A stretch of DNA of 64,000 nucleotides, from assembly GCF_039904985.1 (NCBI RefSeq), contig NZ_CP157005.1, forward strand, positions 434,001 to 498,000. Reading direction: 5' to 3'. Numbering within the stretch: position 1 is the first letter of the stretch; every line of letters starts with the position of its first letter. Below the pieces are notes generated by a model that worked only from the letters and a program-made list of their open reading frames with translations, was not told where the DNA came from and searched no databases. The stretch is from Methylomonas sp. AM2-LC. GTDB taxonomy: Bacteria > Pseudomonadota > Gammaproteobacteria > Methylococcales > Methylomonadaceae. Positions 44,927-54,607 of the stretch are shown here, in pieces. Position numbers and translations under genes: made by a program.

Positions 44927-46237
44927 ATGACTGAATACCGGCATATTTACTATGCCTTGTCAGTAGGCTTTCTACTGATAGCACCTTTGTGCCTTGCTGA
45001 AACCAGCTTGCACAGATCAACAAGCTCATCTAAAGAATCTGCCAGCGCCGACGCTTTAGCTAACGAGCATATCGATACCATTGAAGTCGATGCCGGGCTG
45101 ACATTGTCACAATTGGTAGAAATAACTCTGGAAAAATATCCAGATCGATTGATCAATGAGGGATTAGCCGCAGAAGCCGAAGCTTTACATGTGCGAAGTG
45201 ATAGTTGGCTTGCAGGTTCTACCCAGCTAGCGCTCACGTATAATGACGATAAAATTACCAATAATCGAGGTTATCAAGAAGGTAATGTAGAAATGGAATT
45301 TACACCCTGGAATTGGGGACAGCGTGAGGCCGCACAAAATATCGCCGATCATGCTCAGATTTCTGCAGAAAAACAATCAGTCGCTTTAAAGCTTGAAGTA
45401 GCTCGTTTGGTCAGAGAAGCTTTATGGGATATGGCTTTAGCAGAAAATCGATTTCAGCAGGCTAAATATGCTTTAGATATTTCTGCGCAATTGCTGGAAA
45501 AAGTTCGGCGGCGCGTAGAGCTAGGTGATTTGGCACGTGCAGATTTATTACTAGCTGATAGTGAGCATTTGCATAATCGCAGTCTGTATACGCAAGCTGA
45601 AGCAGAACTTATGCACAGCCGCAAAAGTTATGCCAATCTAACGCGCACTAATCATGTGCCTGATAATTATCGGGAGCAGTTGAGTCCTATCGACATTATC
45701 TTGCCTGATCATCCCTTGCTAGAAGCAATAAATTCCATTATAGCTCGTAAACAATCCACCATAGAATGGGCAAAAAACACTGATACCATCAATCAACCGA
45801 AAATCAATGTTGGTGCTACGATAAGTCATGATCCCATGGGGAGTGGTAATTCTCAAACTACCGGCATTGGTGTCGTCATTCCGTTCGGACACAGTACCTA
45901 CGATGCTCCAGAAATAGCGGCAGCACATTTGGAGTTAAATCGCGCATTGTCGCAACGCGAACATATAATCCGGCATTTAGAGAAAACTCTTCACGAAGCC
46001 GAGCATGCATTGGAAATTTCACGCAGTGAAATTGCTATTGGCAATGAACTTAAACAAATTGCCGAAACGCACTTGAAAATGACTGAGACCAGTTTTTCTG
46101 CAGGAGAAATTAACTTGTTAGATTTACTGAAAATTCAGGCACGTAGTTTGGAAGCCATGCGAAATGCTAAAGAGCAGGAAGTCAAATTACAGCGCAATAT
46201 AGCCTTCTATAATCAGGCTGTTGGAGTGCAACCATGA
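44927..46237 (+). CDS. outer membrane efflux protein, TolC/CzcC family
   Basis: The 436-residue precursor has a signal peptide ending near CLAE and the paired helical repeats of the outer membrane efflux family (LVEITLEKYPDRL ... EAEALHVRSDSWLAGSTQLAL in the first half; GEINLLDLLKIQARSLEAM in the second). It forms the outer membrane channel of the metal efflux complex with the next two products. The ATG at 44927 follows TTGGAG; an in-frame start 60 bases upstream adds a non-signal leader. The stop overlaps the adaptor gene (ATGA). Confidence 0.87.
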   Translation: MTEYRHIYYALSVGFLLIAPLCLAETSLHRSTSSSKESASADALANEHIDTIEVDAGLTLSQLVEITLEKYPDRLINEGLAAEAEALHVRSDSWLAGSTQLALTYNDDKITNNRGYQEGNVEMEFTPWNWGQREAAQNIADHAQISAEKQSVALKLEVARLVREALWDMALAENRFQQAKYALDISAQLLEKVRRRVELGDLARADLLLADSEHLHNRSLYTQAEAELMHSRKSYANLTRTNHVPDNYREQLSPIDIILPDHPLLEAINSIIARKQSTIEWAKNTDTINQPKINVGATISHDPMGSGNSQTTGIGVVIPFGHSTYDAPEIAAAHLELNRALSQREHIIRHLEKTLHEAEHALEISRSEIAIGNELKQIAETHLKMTETSFSAGEINLLDLLKIQARSLEAMRNAKEQEVKLQRNIAFYNQAVGVQP

Positions 46238-47328
46238 AAAAAATTCTGTTGTACCTGTTGTTGATAAACACTGTGACACTAGTATATGCGCAGGATATGC
46301 AGATCAAAATTACTCAAGATCAAATTGATAAACTGGCCATCAAACTCGATACATTAAAACTTACCCACCAAGTTCCGCTATTGTATGCGCCTGCCAAAGT
46401 GGTGGTGCCCGGTTATCATGAGTATTTGCTCAGTAGCCCTCAACCCGGTCTGGTCAGCCAGTTGCATGCCAATATTGGTGATAGTGTGCAAAAAAATCAG
46501 TTATTGGCTACTATCAATAGTCCAGAGTTATTGAATTTGCAACGCGACTTCTTAACTGTGGCTAATGAATTGCAGCTATCTGAACTGGATTATAAACGCG
46601 ACGAAAAATTACTTGAGGAAGGGGTGATTGCTGATCGCCGTTGGCAGCAAACTCAAACCTTACACCATAGCAAAGTTGCACAATTCGACTCTGCTCGGCA
46701 ATTGCTGCAAATGGCAGGTATGTCTGGCAACGAAATTTCCGAGCTTAAACAATCGGGTAAACTTAGTAGTTTATTGAATTTACATGCACCTGCTAGCGGT
46801 GTTGTGCTGGAACGTTTTGTGACGTTGGGGGCTCGTCTCGATATGCAAGCGCCTTTGTATCGGCTTGCCGATTTATCTGAATTGTGGCTGGAAATTAATA
46901 TTCCGCAAGAACGCCTTAACGCTATTATTATTGGTGATCTGGTGCAAATTGAAAATACAACAATAACGGCCAATATCAGCCTACTAGGACAGAGTGTTAA
47001 TCGAGAAAATCAGACGGTGTTGGCGCGTGGCGTGATTAAGGGTAAACAGCCGCAACTCAAAGTAGGTCAAAATGTAAATGTGCAGATTATGCAAAACAGT
47101 CAGCAAGCAGGTTTTAAGGTAATCAATGCTGCCATCTCGCAATATGAGGGACATAATTATATTTTTGTCCGTAATAAAGATGGTTTTCTAGTCACTGAGG
47201 TTAATATCATTGGTAAGCAGGGTGAGGAATCCTTAATCAATGTTGAATTAACCGGTAAGGAACAAATTGCTGTCAAAGGTACTGTGGCTTTAAAAGCAAA
47301 CTGGTTGGGTTTGGGAGGCTATGAATAA
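46234..47328 (+). CDS. RND efflux periplasmic adaptor, CzcB/CusB type
   Basis: This 364-residue membrane fusion protein has a signal peptide (to about residue 19), a biotinyl-lipoyl barrel with GLVSQLHANIGDSVQKNQ, an alpha-hairpin (about 93-140) and beta-barrel domains with LHAPASGVVLERFVTLGARL and PLYRLADLSELWLEINIPQ. It links the inner membrane pump to the outer channel. No N-terminal metal-binding extension is visible. Translation is coupled on both sides by overlaps of four and one bases. Confidence 0.88.
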   Translation: MKKILLYLLLINTVTLVYAQDMQIKITQDQIDKLAIKLDTLKLTHQVPLLYAPAKVVVPGYHEYLLSSPQPGLVSQLHANIGDSVQKNQLLATINSPELLNLQRDFLTVANELQLSELDYKRDEKLLEEGVIADRRWQQTQTLHHSKVAQFDSARQLLQMAGMSGNEISELKQSGKLSSLLNLHAPASGVVLERFVTLGARLDMQAPLYRLADLSELWLEINIPQERLNAIIIGDLVQIENTTITANISLLGQSVNRENQTVLARGVIKGKQPQLKVGQNVNVQIMQNSQQAGFKVINAAISQYEGHNYIFVRNKDGFLVTEVNIIGKQGEESLINVELTGKEQIAVKGTVALKANWLGLGGYE

Positions 47329-50300
47329 TGTCTACCCTGCTCCGTTTTGCATTAATGCAGCGCTTGCTCATCATGCTATTAATGTTGTTATTGAGTGGTG
47401 GTGGTTATTACGCATTTAAACAAATTCCTATTGATGCGTTTCCAGAAGTTTCACCCACACAAGTAAAAATTATCGTTAAAGCCGCAGGGATGACGCCTGA
47501 GGAAGTTGAATCTCGTATCACGGCACCAATAGAAGTGGAGTTGTTGGGTATCCCGCATCAGACTATGCTGCGTTCTCTGGCAAAATATGCTATCACCGAT
47601 ATTACTTTAGACTTCGAAGAAGGTACTGATATCTATTGGGCTCGACAACAAGTAGCTGAAAGACTCAATGCGCTGTGGGGCAGTTTGCCTGTAGGTGTCA
47701 CTGGCGGTATTGCTCCTATGACAACGCCGCTGGGTGAGATGTTCATGTTTGCCATAGAGGGAGGGGATCTCAGTTTGATGGAACGCCGGGAATTGTTGGA
47801 TTGGGTTATTCGTCCAACTCTGCGGACAGTAAAGGGTGTTGCGGATGTTAATGCTTTAGGTGGTCTGGTGCGCAGTTTTGAAGTCATTCCAGATAATGTC
47901 AAAATGGCAGCCAGAAATATAAACACTGAACAATTAGTTAATGCTTTACAGAACAATAATCGTAATGATGGTGCTGGGCGCTTGACTGAAGGAGAGGAAA
48001 CTTTAATTGTCAGAGTCGAAGGTCGTATTAAAAACGAACAGGATGTTAAAAACACGGTTGTAGCTGAACATAATGGCTTACCGGTTAAAGTCGAAGACAT
48101 TGCCACAGTACGAATTGGATCGTTAACGCGCTATGGGGCGGTTAGTAAAGATGGTAATGGTGAAGCAGTAACGGCTGTGGTGCTTAGTCTGCGTGGTGCC
48201 AATGCAAGGCAAACCATAGAGCAGATCGAAATCAAGCTAGCCGAATTACAACCCAGCTTACCAGTTGGTGTGCATATCAATGTTTTCTATAATCGTGGTG
48301 TTTTGGTAGGGCAGGCAGTCAACACGGTAACCAAGGCCTTATTTGAAGCGATTGCTTTGGTTGTGATACTGCTGATTTTATTTTTAGGTGACTTACGCGC
48401 GGCATTGACTGTTGCTTTTGCATTACCTATGGCAGCATTAATTACTTTTATTCTGATGCATTTGTTTAAAATGTCCGCTAATTTAATGAGCTTGGGTGGT
48501 TTGTCGATTGCTATCGGTATGCTGGTGGATGGTGCCGTGGTGGTGGTTGAAAATATTATTACCCAGTTAGCCGACCATAAAAAGGCCGAACGTTTGCCGC
48601 GTTTACATTTAATTTATCGGGCTACACGTGAAGTTGCTTTACCGGTGACCGCGGGTATTTTGATTATCATTATTGTATTTTTGCCGCTACTCAGTCTGGA
48701 GGGGTTGGAAGGAAAATTGTTTAGTCCGGTGGCAATGACTATTGTATTTGCCTTAAGCGGTTCATTGATCTTGTCGTTGAGCATGATTCCCGTATTAGCT
48801 TCATTTTTACTTAAGCAAGTTTCTCATGAAGAACCTTGGTTACCTCGCAAAATGTTGGCAATTTATTTGCCGGTATTAAGTTGGTGTTTGGATAACAGTA
48901 AAAAGGTATTTATTGCCGCAGGAACACTATTAATTGCCGCATTAGTGGTATTTACGCAATTAGGCAGTACCTTTATGCCGACACTGGACGAGGGCGATAT
49001 TATTGTGCAGTTGGAAAAATTACCCTCCATCAGTTTATTAGATTCGGTAGCTTTGGATGGGCAGGTACAAAAAAACATTCTGCTACATATACCAGAGGTG
49101 GCTTCAGTAGTGTCTCGAGTGGGTACTGATGAGTTAGGCTTAGATCCTATGGGGTTGAATGAAACAGATACTTTTCTGATATTAAAACCCAAATCATCTT
49201 GGCGCATGCACAGTAAAGAGGAGTTGATCGAAGATATTCGTAAAGTGATGGCTAACACGCCAGGTATCGCTCATGGATTCACTCAGCCCATTGAAATGCG
49301 CGTTTCCGAGATGTTAACTGGTACTAGGGGAGATGTTGCTATTAAGTTATTTGGCACTGATTTGGACGAACTTAATCGTAAGGGCGAGGAAATTGAAGCG
49401 ATTCTAAAATCGATACATGGTTCTAGTGATGTGTTTATGCGCAAAAACGAAGGCATGCAATTCATGCAAGTAAAAATTGATCGCTTGGCTGCCGGTCGTT
49501 TTGGCCTGGATAGCAATAGCATTGAAACTTTATTAAGGACCGAGGTTGAGGGTCTGCAATTGGGTATAGTCCAAGAAGGCATTAAGCGCACCCCTCTGTT
49601 ATTGCGCGGATCGAGTAATACCGCCAATTTTGATAATCTGCAAATTGCTTTGCCTAATGGGGAGCATATTCCCATTACCGCTATAGCTAAAATACAACCG
49701 GTAGAAGGTGTGGTATCGGTAAGTCGTGAAAAAGGCCAACGTTTCGTGGTGATACGCACTAATGTTGAAGGTCGAGATTTAGTTGGTTTTGTGGATGAGG
49801 CGCGTAAGGTGGTTGCGGAAAAAGTCAGTTTGCCCTCCGGTTTTCGTCTGGAGTTTGGTGGTCAATTTGAAAATCAGCAACGTGCTGCCGCTCGTCTGAG
49901 TTTGGTAATACCCGTTTCATTAGGATTGATTTTTCTACTGTTATTTTCTACATTTGGTTCGTTAAGACAGGCTGTCTTAGTGTTGTCCAATATTCCGTTA
50001 GCTATGATAGGTGGCGTCTTTGCGTTGGGATTGTCTGGCGAATATCTGTCTGTACCCGCTTCTGTGGGTTTTATTGCATTATTAGGGATAGCTGTTTTAA
50101 ATGGGGTGGTATTGGTTAGTTATTTTAATCAACTCCATGCTACAGGTATGGATATATCCCGCATCGTGATAATTGGTGCCGGTCGGCGCTTACGTCCGGT
50201 TATGATGACCGCTAGTATCGCTGCTTTTGGCTTGATACCCTTATTGTTTGCCTCAGGTCCTGGTTCGGAAATTCAGCGGCCGCTCGCCATCGTAGTGACT

Positions 50301-50390
50301 GGTGGATTGGTTTCTTCGACTCTTTTAACCCTGATTTTATTGCCAATTTTATATAGATTATATGGTCAATCTAGTAAGGTACCGTCATGA
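47328..50390 (+). CDS. heavy-metal RND efflux permease, CzcA/CusA family
   Basis: The 1020-residue pump has twelve expected membrane helices and two periplasmic loops. The HME-RND features are clear: PIDAFPEVSPTQVKI near the N-terminus and the TM4 motif AIGMLVDGAVVVVENI with Asp401. CzcA-type pumps have DFG before this motif and CusA has AIG with DAA, so this motif mixes the two and the metal cannot be assigned. The central SMTF-type methionine set of CusA is not obvious. It overlaps the DUF3240 gene by four bases. Confidence 0.9.
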   Translation: MSTLLRFALMQRLLIMLLMLLLSGGGYYAFKQIPIDAFPEVSPTQVKIIVKAAGMTPEEVESRITAPIEVELLGIPHQTMLRSLAKYAITDITLDFEEGTDIYWARQQVAERLNALWGSLPVGVTGGIAPMTTPLGEMFMFAIEGGDLSLMERRELLDWVIRPTLRTVKGVADVNALGGLVRSFEVIPDNVKMAARNINTEQLVNALQNNNRNDGAGRLTEGEETLIVRVEGRIKNEQDVKNTVVAEHNGLPVKVEDIATVRIGSLTRYGAVSKDGNGEAVTAVVLSLRGANARQTIEQIEIKLAELQPSLPVGVHINVFYNRGVLVGQAVNTVTKALFEAIALVVILLILFLGDLRAALTVAFALPMAALITFILMHLFKMSANLMSLGGLSIAIGMLVDGAVVVVENIITQLADHKKAERLPRLHLIYRATREVALPVTAGILIIIIVFLPLLSLEGLEGKLFSPVAMTIVFALSGSLILSLSMIPVLASFLLKQVSHEEPWLPRKMLAIYLPVLSWCLDNSKKVFIAAGTLLIAALVVFTQLGSTFMPTLDEGDIIVQLEKLPSISLLDSVALDGQVQKNILLHIPEVASVVSRVGTDELGLDPMGLNETDTFLILKPKSSWRMHSKEELIEDIRKVMANTPGIAHGFTQPIEMRVSEMLTGTRGDVAIKLFGTDLDELNRKGEEIEAILKSIHGSSDVFMRKNEGMQFMQVKIDRLAAGRFGLDSNSIETLLRTEVEGLQLGIVQEGIKRTPLLLRGSSNTANFDNLQIALPNGEHIPITAIAKIQPVEGVVSVSREKGQRFVVIRTNVEGRDLVGFVDEARKVVAEKVSLPSGFRLEFGGQFENQQRAAARLSLVIPVSLGLIFLLLFSTFGSLRQAVLVLSNIPLAMIGGVFALGLSGEYLSVPASVGFIALLGIAVLNGVVLVSYFNQLHATGMDISRIVIIGAGRRLRPVMMTASIAAFGLIPLLFASGPGSEIQRPLAIVVTGGLVSSTLLTLILLPILYRLYGQSSKVPS

Positions 50391-50692
50391 GTCATGAAAA
50401 ATATTTAATCATTATAAATATTCCTCCTAGTCTTGAAGAGTCTATGGTGGATTGTTTACTTACACTCGAAAATGCTCAAAACTTTACCAGTTTTCGCGTC
50501 AGTGCTCATGATCCCTTCAATCAAAATTTTTCAGTGGATGAACAGGTGATGGGGCGGCAACGGAAAATTCGCTTTGAGCTGCATGTTGAAAAAAACACCA
50601 TAGGTTTGGTACTAACTCGTTTGAAAGAGGGGTTTTCTGGCGCTAATCTTGAGTATTGGATTATGCCTATAATTGAACAAGGAAAAATTTGA
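50387..50692 (+). CDS. DUF3240 family protein of the efflux operon
   Basis: This 101-residue protein matches DUF3240 (IINIPPSLEESMVDCLL; FTSFRVSAHDP; VEKNTIGLVLTRLKEGF), a PII-like small domain often found last in heavy-metal RND operons. A role in regulating or sensing for the pump is plausible but unproven. The ATG overlaps the pump stop (ATGA), so it belongs to the operon. The next gene is convergent and ends six bases after. Confidence 0.85.
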   Translation: MSHEKYLIIINIPPSLEESMVDCLLTLENAQNFTSFRVSAHDPFNQNFSVDEQVMGRQRKIRFELHVEKNTIGLVLTRLKEGFSGANLEYWIMPIIEQGKI

Positions 50693-50697
50693 ACTAC

Positions 50698-50859
50698 TCA
50701 AAACCGGGGTTTTCCAGAGACATTACCCGTTTTATTTTCCAGCTGTTTTACACGTTTGCCCAAGTCATTCAATGCATCAAATAACATGTAGATAAGCATG
50801 TCTTTTTCGGCTGGGCTGGTTTGATCGAGTTCTGATTGCGAGGGGCGTTTCAATTCCAT
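50698..50859 (-). CDS. small acidic coiled-coil protein
   Basis: The 53-residue product (MELKRPSQSELDQTSPAEKD, then MLIYMLFDALNDLGKRVKQLE) looks like a short amphipathic helix with coiled-coil character, similar in size to SlyX-type proteins but not clearly one. The ATG at 50859 was preferred over a longer in-frame version because the extra N-terminus looks non-coding. No strong ribosome binding site is seen, so it may not be expressed. Confidence 0.45.
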   Translation of the reverse strand: MELKRPSQSELDQTSPAEKDMLIYMLFDALNDLGKRVKQLENKTGNVSGKPRF

Positions 50860-51239
50860 GATACAAGTTTTATGTGTATTGAGTGAGTGGTGATTTTGAG
50901 TTTTGTAAATAAAGACATTTGGATGAGTCAAATGCTTTTCTTGCTATCTTGAGAATGTTCCTGAGTTGTGCCAACCCATAAATATCTCATCAGTATTCTA
51001 AACTGAAAAGCTAGATTTAGACAAGTCTTGCAGTTAGACTTAAAGAATCAATTCAGTTAAGAAAGCGCCCTAAGTTTATAAGATACCAGTTGTTAAATTT
51101 TACGTCAGTTTTCTAATAAAGCTATGCCACTAATTAGAACTTGTTGTTGAACCAGCCCAAAAAATCATTATACTGTTAACTAGTCTTTTTTCCAGGTAAC
51201 AGGCATGGATCTGCCCATTCAATTTTCTGTTACGGCAAC
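50860..51239. other. 380-base gap before comEC
   Basis: This gap between divergent genes contains one plausible sigma70 promoter for comEC (51147-51174). I saw no gene, structured RNA or repeat in the rest. Confidence 0.5.
51147..51174 (+). promoter_or_regulatory. putative sigma70 promoter of comEC
   Basis: TTGAAC (51147-51152) and TATACT (51169-51174) are separated by 16 bases, close to consensus, about 65 bases before the comEC start. Matches like this are common in AT-rich DNA, so confidence is moderate at best. Confidence 0.4.
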
Positions 51240-53519
51240 ATGATAGCTTACAGTCTGGCATTTTTGCTCGGCATCGTGGCCGTTCAGCAGCTATCCGCTT
51301 TGCCCGCAACTTGGGAGCTCTTGCTATTAGCTATGGGTGCTGTGTTATTGCTTTATAAGCGGCATTATGTGATGTTATTTTTAATTCTGGGCTTGCTTTG
51401 GGCCTGTTTAATCGGTATTTGGCGTTTAGCTGAGCCCTTGCCAGTCGCCTATCAAAATGTCGATGTAAATATACAAGGTTTTATCAGCAGCTTACCCCAG
51501 CACCAGCAAGGTCGATCTAGTTTTGATTTTACGGTTACCTATCCGGCTAAAGATTTCCCCAAAAAAATACACCTCAATTGGTATACTCCGAAACAAATTC
51601 TTAGAGCGGGAGAAAACTGGAAATTCACGGTTAAACTTCAGCCGCCCTATGGTCGTTTGAATCCTGGCAGTTTTGATTTTGAATCCTGGATGTTTGCAAA
51701 CCAAATTGGTGCTACCGGTTATGTGCGCAACAAGCCAATGCCACAACAATTGGACGATACTCTTGGTGTTTTTGAATATTTTTCCCGTTGGCGTCAGTCT
51801 ATAGCCATTAGGCTGGATGAGGCTTTGCCTGAGGGTATGCAATTAAGCGTTATTAAAGCGTTAACAATTGGTACACAAGATACGATTAGTAAAAATCAGT
51901 GGAATGTATTTAGAGAAACGGGGACAACTCATTTAATTGTCATTTCTGGTTCTCATATCAGCTTGATAGCGGGATTGGTTTATGTGTGGGTTAAACGTGG
52001 ATGGGCATGGCTTGGAATTCTGAGTATTTCTCCGCAACGAGTGGCCGCTTTTTTTGCTTGGTTAGCCGCATTGTTTTATTCGGGGTTAGCGGGGTATTCA
52101 ATTCCCACATTACGCGCAATTATTATGCTGAGCGTTGCTCTGGCAGCAATCGCTTGGCAGCGGAATACTTCGGCTTTGCAGATTTTGTGCTTAGCATTAA
52201 TAGCTGTGCTTTTATTCGATCCACTGGCGGTATTGTCTGTGGGTTTCTGGTTGTCGTTTGTGGCCGTAGCGCTGTTAATCTATGTGTCTGTGGGTCGTTT
52301 GGGACGAGGTAGCTTTTGGCGTGAAAGTATTTCGGCTCAATTGGCAACTTTTATTGGTTTATCACCCTTGTTGATCGTTTTTTTTCAGCAAGTGTCTCTG
52401 ATTGCGCCTATTGCTAACTGGGTTGCAGTACCCGTTATCGGGGTTTTGGTCACGCCATTGGCTTTATTGTCCGTAGGCTTATTGTTTGTTGCCCAACCCT
52501 TGGCGAGTGGACTTCTAAAATTGACAGACTATATTCTGCAAGGTTTGTGGTGGGTCTTGGTTAAGCTATCAGTCTTGCCTTTAGCCAGTATTTATTGTCT
52601 ACCGCCACCTTGGTATGCCTTGTTGTTTGCGGGAATAGCTGTATTGCTACTGTTGACGCCTCAGGGGTTCCCAATGCGATACTTAAGTACTTTTCTGTTT
52701 CTGCCGCTGTTTTTTGTCGATACGGTTAAGCCCGTTTTAGGTAATGTCAGGGTTACCTTGCTGGATGTTGGACAAGGGCTATCGGTGGTTGTGCAAACTG
52801 CAGAGCATGCTTTGGTGTTTGATACGGGTGCCAAATTCTCAGAAGAACGGGATATGGGGGATGCGGTTTTGGTACCCTTTTTACATCGACAGGGATTGAC
52901 ACATGTCGATACATTAATAGTGAGTCATGCTGATAATGATCATAGTGGTGGTGTCGCATCGTTACAGGCTGAAATGTCTGTTGATTCTATGATGAGTAGC
53001 GCCGCAACATGGGCAGAGGGGGTCGGTAAGCAATACTGTCGGGCAGGGCAGAATTGGCAATGGGATCAAGTAGAGTTTACCATCCTATCGCCACCAGAAA
53101 GTGCATTTGCCAGTGAAAATGATAACTCCTGTGTGCTGAAAGTTCAGGCTGGTAAGCAAAGCTATTTGCTGACAGGTGATATTGAGGAGCCCGCAGAAGA
53201 TTGGCTGGTTCAGCACTATGCTAAACAATTGCAAAGTACAGTATTGATTGCACCTCATCACGGTAGTAAAACGTCATCCAGTTATTATTTTCTGCAACAG
53301 GTAAATCCTCAGCTGGTTTTGATTTCAGTCGGTTACCTAAATCGTTTCCACTTTCCTCACAAGCCGGTGCTTGCTCGGTATCAACAGTTGAATTTGCCGT
53401 GGTTGACTACGGCAGAGCAAGGCGCTATTAGTATTTATGGCGATAAGGAAATGTTAGTGGAAACAGAGAGAGATAAGCAAAGGCGATATTGGATGACGAC
53501 ATCTGCTTCGAATGACTGA
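51240..53519 (+). CDS. comEC: DNA internalisation competence protein ComEC/Rec2
   Basis: The 759-residue inner membrane protein has an N-terminal membrane region with OB-like domain (about 60-165), the Competence domain of multiple helices with VISGSHISLIAGL, and a C-terminal metallo-beta-lactamase domain with LLDVGQGLSVVV, SHADNDHSGGV, LLTGDIEE and APHHGSKTSSS, all metal ligands present. It should carry single-stranded DNA into the cytoplasm. With the pilMNOPQ genes nearby, it makes natural transformation possible in this organism, given a working PilQ. Confidence 0.93.
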   Translation: MIAYSLAFLLGIVAVQQLSALPATWELLLLAMGAVLLLYKRHYVMLFLILGLLWACLIGIWRLAEPLPVAYQNVDVNIQGFISSLPQHQQGRSSFDFTVTYPAKDFPKKIHLNWYTPKQILRAGENWKFTVKLQPPYGRLNPGSFDFESWMFANQIGATGYVRNKPMPQQLDDTLGVFEYFSRWRQSIAIRLDEALPEGMQLSVIKALTIGTQDTISKNQWNVFRETGTTHLIVISGSHISLIAGLVYVWVKRGWAWLGILSISPQRVAAFFAWLAALFYSGLAGYSIPTLRAIIMLSVALAAIAWQRNTSALQILCLALIAVLLFDPLAVLSVGFWLSFVAVALLIYVSVGRLGRGSFWRESISAQLATFIGLSPLLIVFFQQVSLIAPIANWVAVPVIGVLVTPLALLSVGLLFVAQPLASGLLKLTDYILQGLWWVLVKLSVLPLASIYCLPPPWYALLFAGIAVLLLLTPQGFPMRYLSTFLFLPLFFVDTVKPVLGNVRVTLLDVGQGLSVVVQTAEHALVFDTGAKFSEERDMGDAVLVPFLHRQGLTHVDTLIVSHADNDHSGGVASLQAEMSVDSMMSSAATWAEGVGKQYCRAGQNWQWDQVEFTILSPPESAFASENDNSCVLKVQAGKQSYLLTGDIEEPAEDWLVQHYAKQLQSTVLIAPHHGSKTSSSYYFLQQVNPQLVLISVGYLNRFHFPHKPVLARYQQLNLPWLTTAEQGAISIYGDKEMLVETERDKQRRYWMTTSASND

Positions 53520-53547
53520 CGCAGGTATGTGGGATTGGCAAGATGAC

Positions 53548-53575
53548 GTAGGGGCAAACTGTTTTTTGCCCCTAC
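53548..53575. terminator. hairpin between convergent comEC and haemoglobin genes
   Basis: GTAGGGGCAAA and TTTGCCCCTAC form a perfect 11-bp stem with a short T-rich loop. Its position between convergent stops suits a bidirectional terminator, though no T run follows the stem. Similar GTAGGGGC hairpins occur as dispersed repeats in other genomes. Confidence 0.55.
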
Positions 53576-53610
53576 TAAGCCCTAAATTTGGTGATTAGGA
53601 TGCTAATATA

Positions 53611-54003
53611 TTATTTTCCCAATACTTCGCTTCTGACACTTTCAACAAGTCCAGCTGCTTCGCCTATTAGTTCTGCAGGCACGTTCAATTCTTGTAAGGT
53701 GGCGCCAAGGTGTTCCATTACGGCATCAAAGTGCGAGTCATTTAGCCCGAGATCAACCAAGCGGGCATGAGCATCACGTAAAGAACGCCCTGTATATTCA
53801 TTGGGTCCGCCAAAGGCAACTGTCATAAATGCTTTAAGGTGGGCAGCTTGTTTAGCCATATCGGATTTTCCGAAAAACCGATTGATACGGTAATCGTCTA
53901 ATACTTTGTCATAAAAAATATCAACCGCTGCGTTTACTGCAGCTTCGCCGCCTATTCTTTCATATAACGAGTCTGCCTGTATTTGATCATTAGAACCGCT
54001 CAT
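53611..54003 (-). CDS. group 1 truncated haemoglobin
   Basis: This 130-residue protein is a truncated haemoglobin of group 1 (TrHbN type): LYERIGGEAAVNAAVDIFYDKVL with the B10 Tyr, FFGKSDMAKQAAHLKAFM, AFGGPNEYTGRSLRDAHARL with the proximal histidine, and HFDAVMEHLGATL. Such proteins bind oxygen and detoxify nitric oxide. A strong GAGGAGAAG site precedes the ATG. It could help manage oxygen or NO in a nitrogen-fixing aerobe (inference). Confidence 0.93.
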   Translation of the reverse strand: MSGSNDQIQADSLYERIGGEAAVNAAVDIFYDKVLDDYRINRFFGKSDMAKQAAHLKAFMTVAFGGPNEYTGRSLRDAHARLVDLGLNDSHFDAVMEHLGATLQELNVPAELIGEAAGLVESVRSEVLGK

Positions 54004-54047
54004 ATCTTCTCCTCAACTAAAGTTATTTTTATTTATGTATACTGGAA

Positions 54048-54092
54048 GCTCTTATGAATCAACATGCTTGCTAAGTGTGAAGCCATAAGAGC
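54048..54092. repeat. inverted repeat upstream of the haemoglobin gene
   Basis: GCTCTTATG (54048-54056) and CATAAGAGC (54084-54092) form a perfect 9-bp inverted repeat with a 27-base spacer, about 45 bases from the haemoglobin start codon. It may be a regulator site or the structured start of a transcript. I cannot assign a factor. Confidence 0.4.
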
Positions 54093-54247
54093 GGATGTGA
54101 TAATACTCCATGATGGTTTCGATGCAAAACTATTGATGTGATTTCTAAGTTTTAGTAGAAGATGTATTGTGGTAGTTTAAGGCGGCAAAGTTGGCTTGCT
54201 ATTATTAAAATTAACGATAGCTACGTGACATTCTGGCAAAGTTACTA

Positions 54248-54279
54248 GAAATAAGCGCAATTAAATTTGCGCTTATTTC
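54248..54279. promoter_or_regulatory. strong hairpin in the leader region of rpmE
   Basis: GAAATAAGCGCAA and TTGCGCTTATTTC form a perfect 13-bp stem with a 6-base AT loop, ending 65 bases before the rpmE ATG. If transcribed with rpmE it could be a leader structure; otherwise it could end transcription from upstream. The 340-base gap 54004-54343 holds this, the inverted repeat at 54048 and no gene. Confidence 0.45.
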
Positions 54280-54343
54280 ATTGTGATCGTATCATACGCA
54301 GTTCTCTATATTGTATGTAGCCCGGTATGGGTATGTGAGCATT

Positions 54344-54544
54344 ATGAAACCAGAAATTCATCCTGAATATAAACAAATAACTGTTACTTGCGGGTGTGGA
54401 AATACATTCCAAACCGGTTCAGTTTTGGTTAAAGATTTAAACATAGAGGTTTGCTCTTCTTGCCATCCGTTTTATACCGGCAAGCAAAGAGTAGTTGATA
54501 CTTCTGGACGTGTTGACAAATTCCGTAAGAAATTTGGCAAATAA
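54344..54544 (+). CDS. rpmE: 50S ribosomal protein L31, zinc-binding form
   Basis: The 66-residue protein has [13 protein letters not shown] and [13 protein letters not shown], the CxC...CxxC zinc ligands of the C+ form of L31. The ATG at 54344 ([10 protein letters not shown]) matches the family N-terminus; an in-frame upstream start adds 11 unlikely residues. The C+ form implies that a zinc-free paralogue may exist elsewhere for zinc shortage (general knowledge of the family). Confidence 0.95.
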   Translation: MKPEIHPEYKQITVTCGCGNTFQTGSVLVKDLNIEVCSSCHPFYTGKQRVVDTSGRVDKFRKKFGK

Positions 54545-54607
54545 AAAGTATCCTGCGGTTTTTTGGGGATATAGATCTCCAATAGTACCTATTGTGTGGC
54601 TTTAAAT

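Noticed and set aside
47633..48106. Minus-strand open frame within the RND pump gene
   Set aside because: It is an antisense shadow of a conserved pump; no start site or motif supports it.
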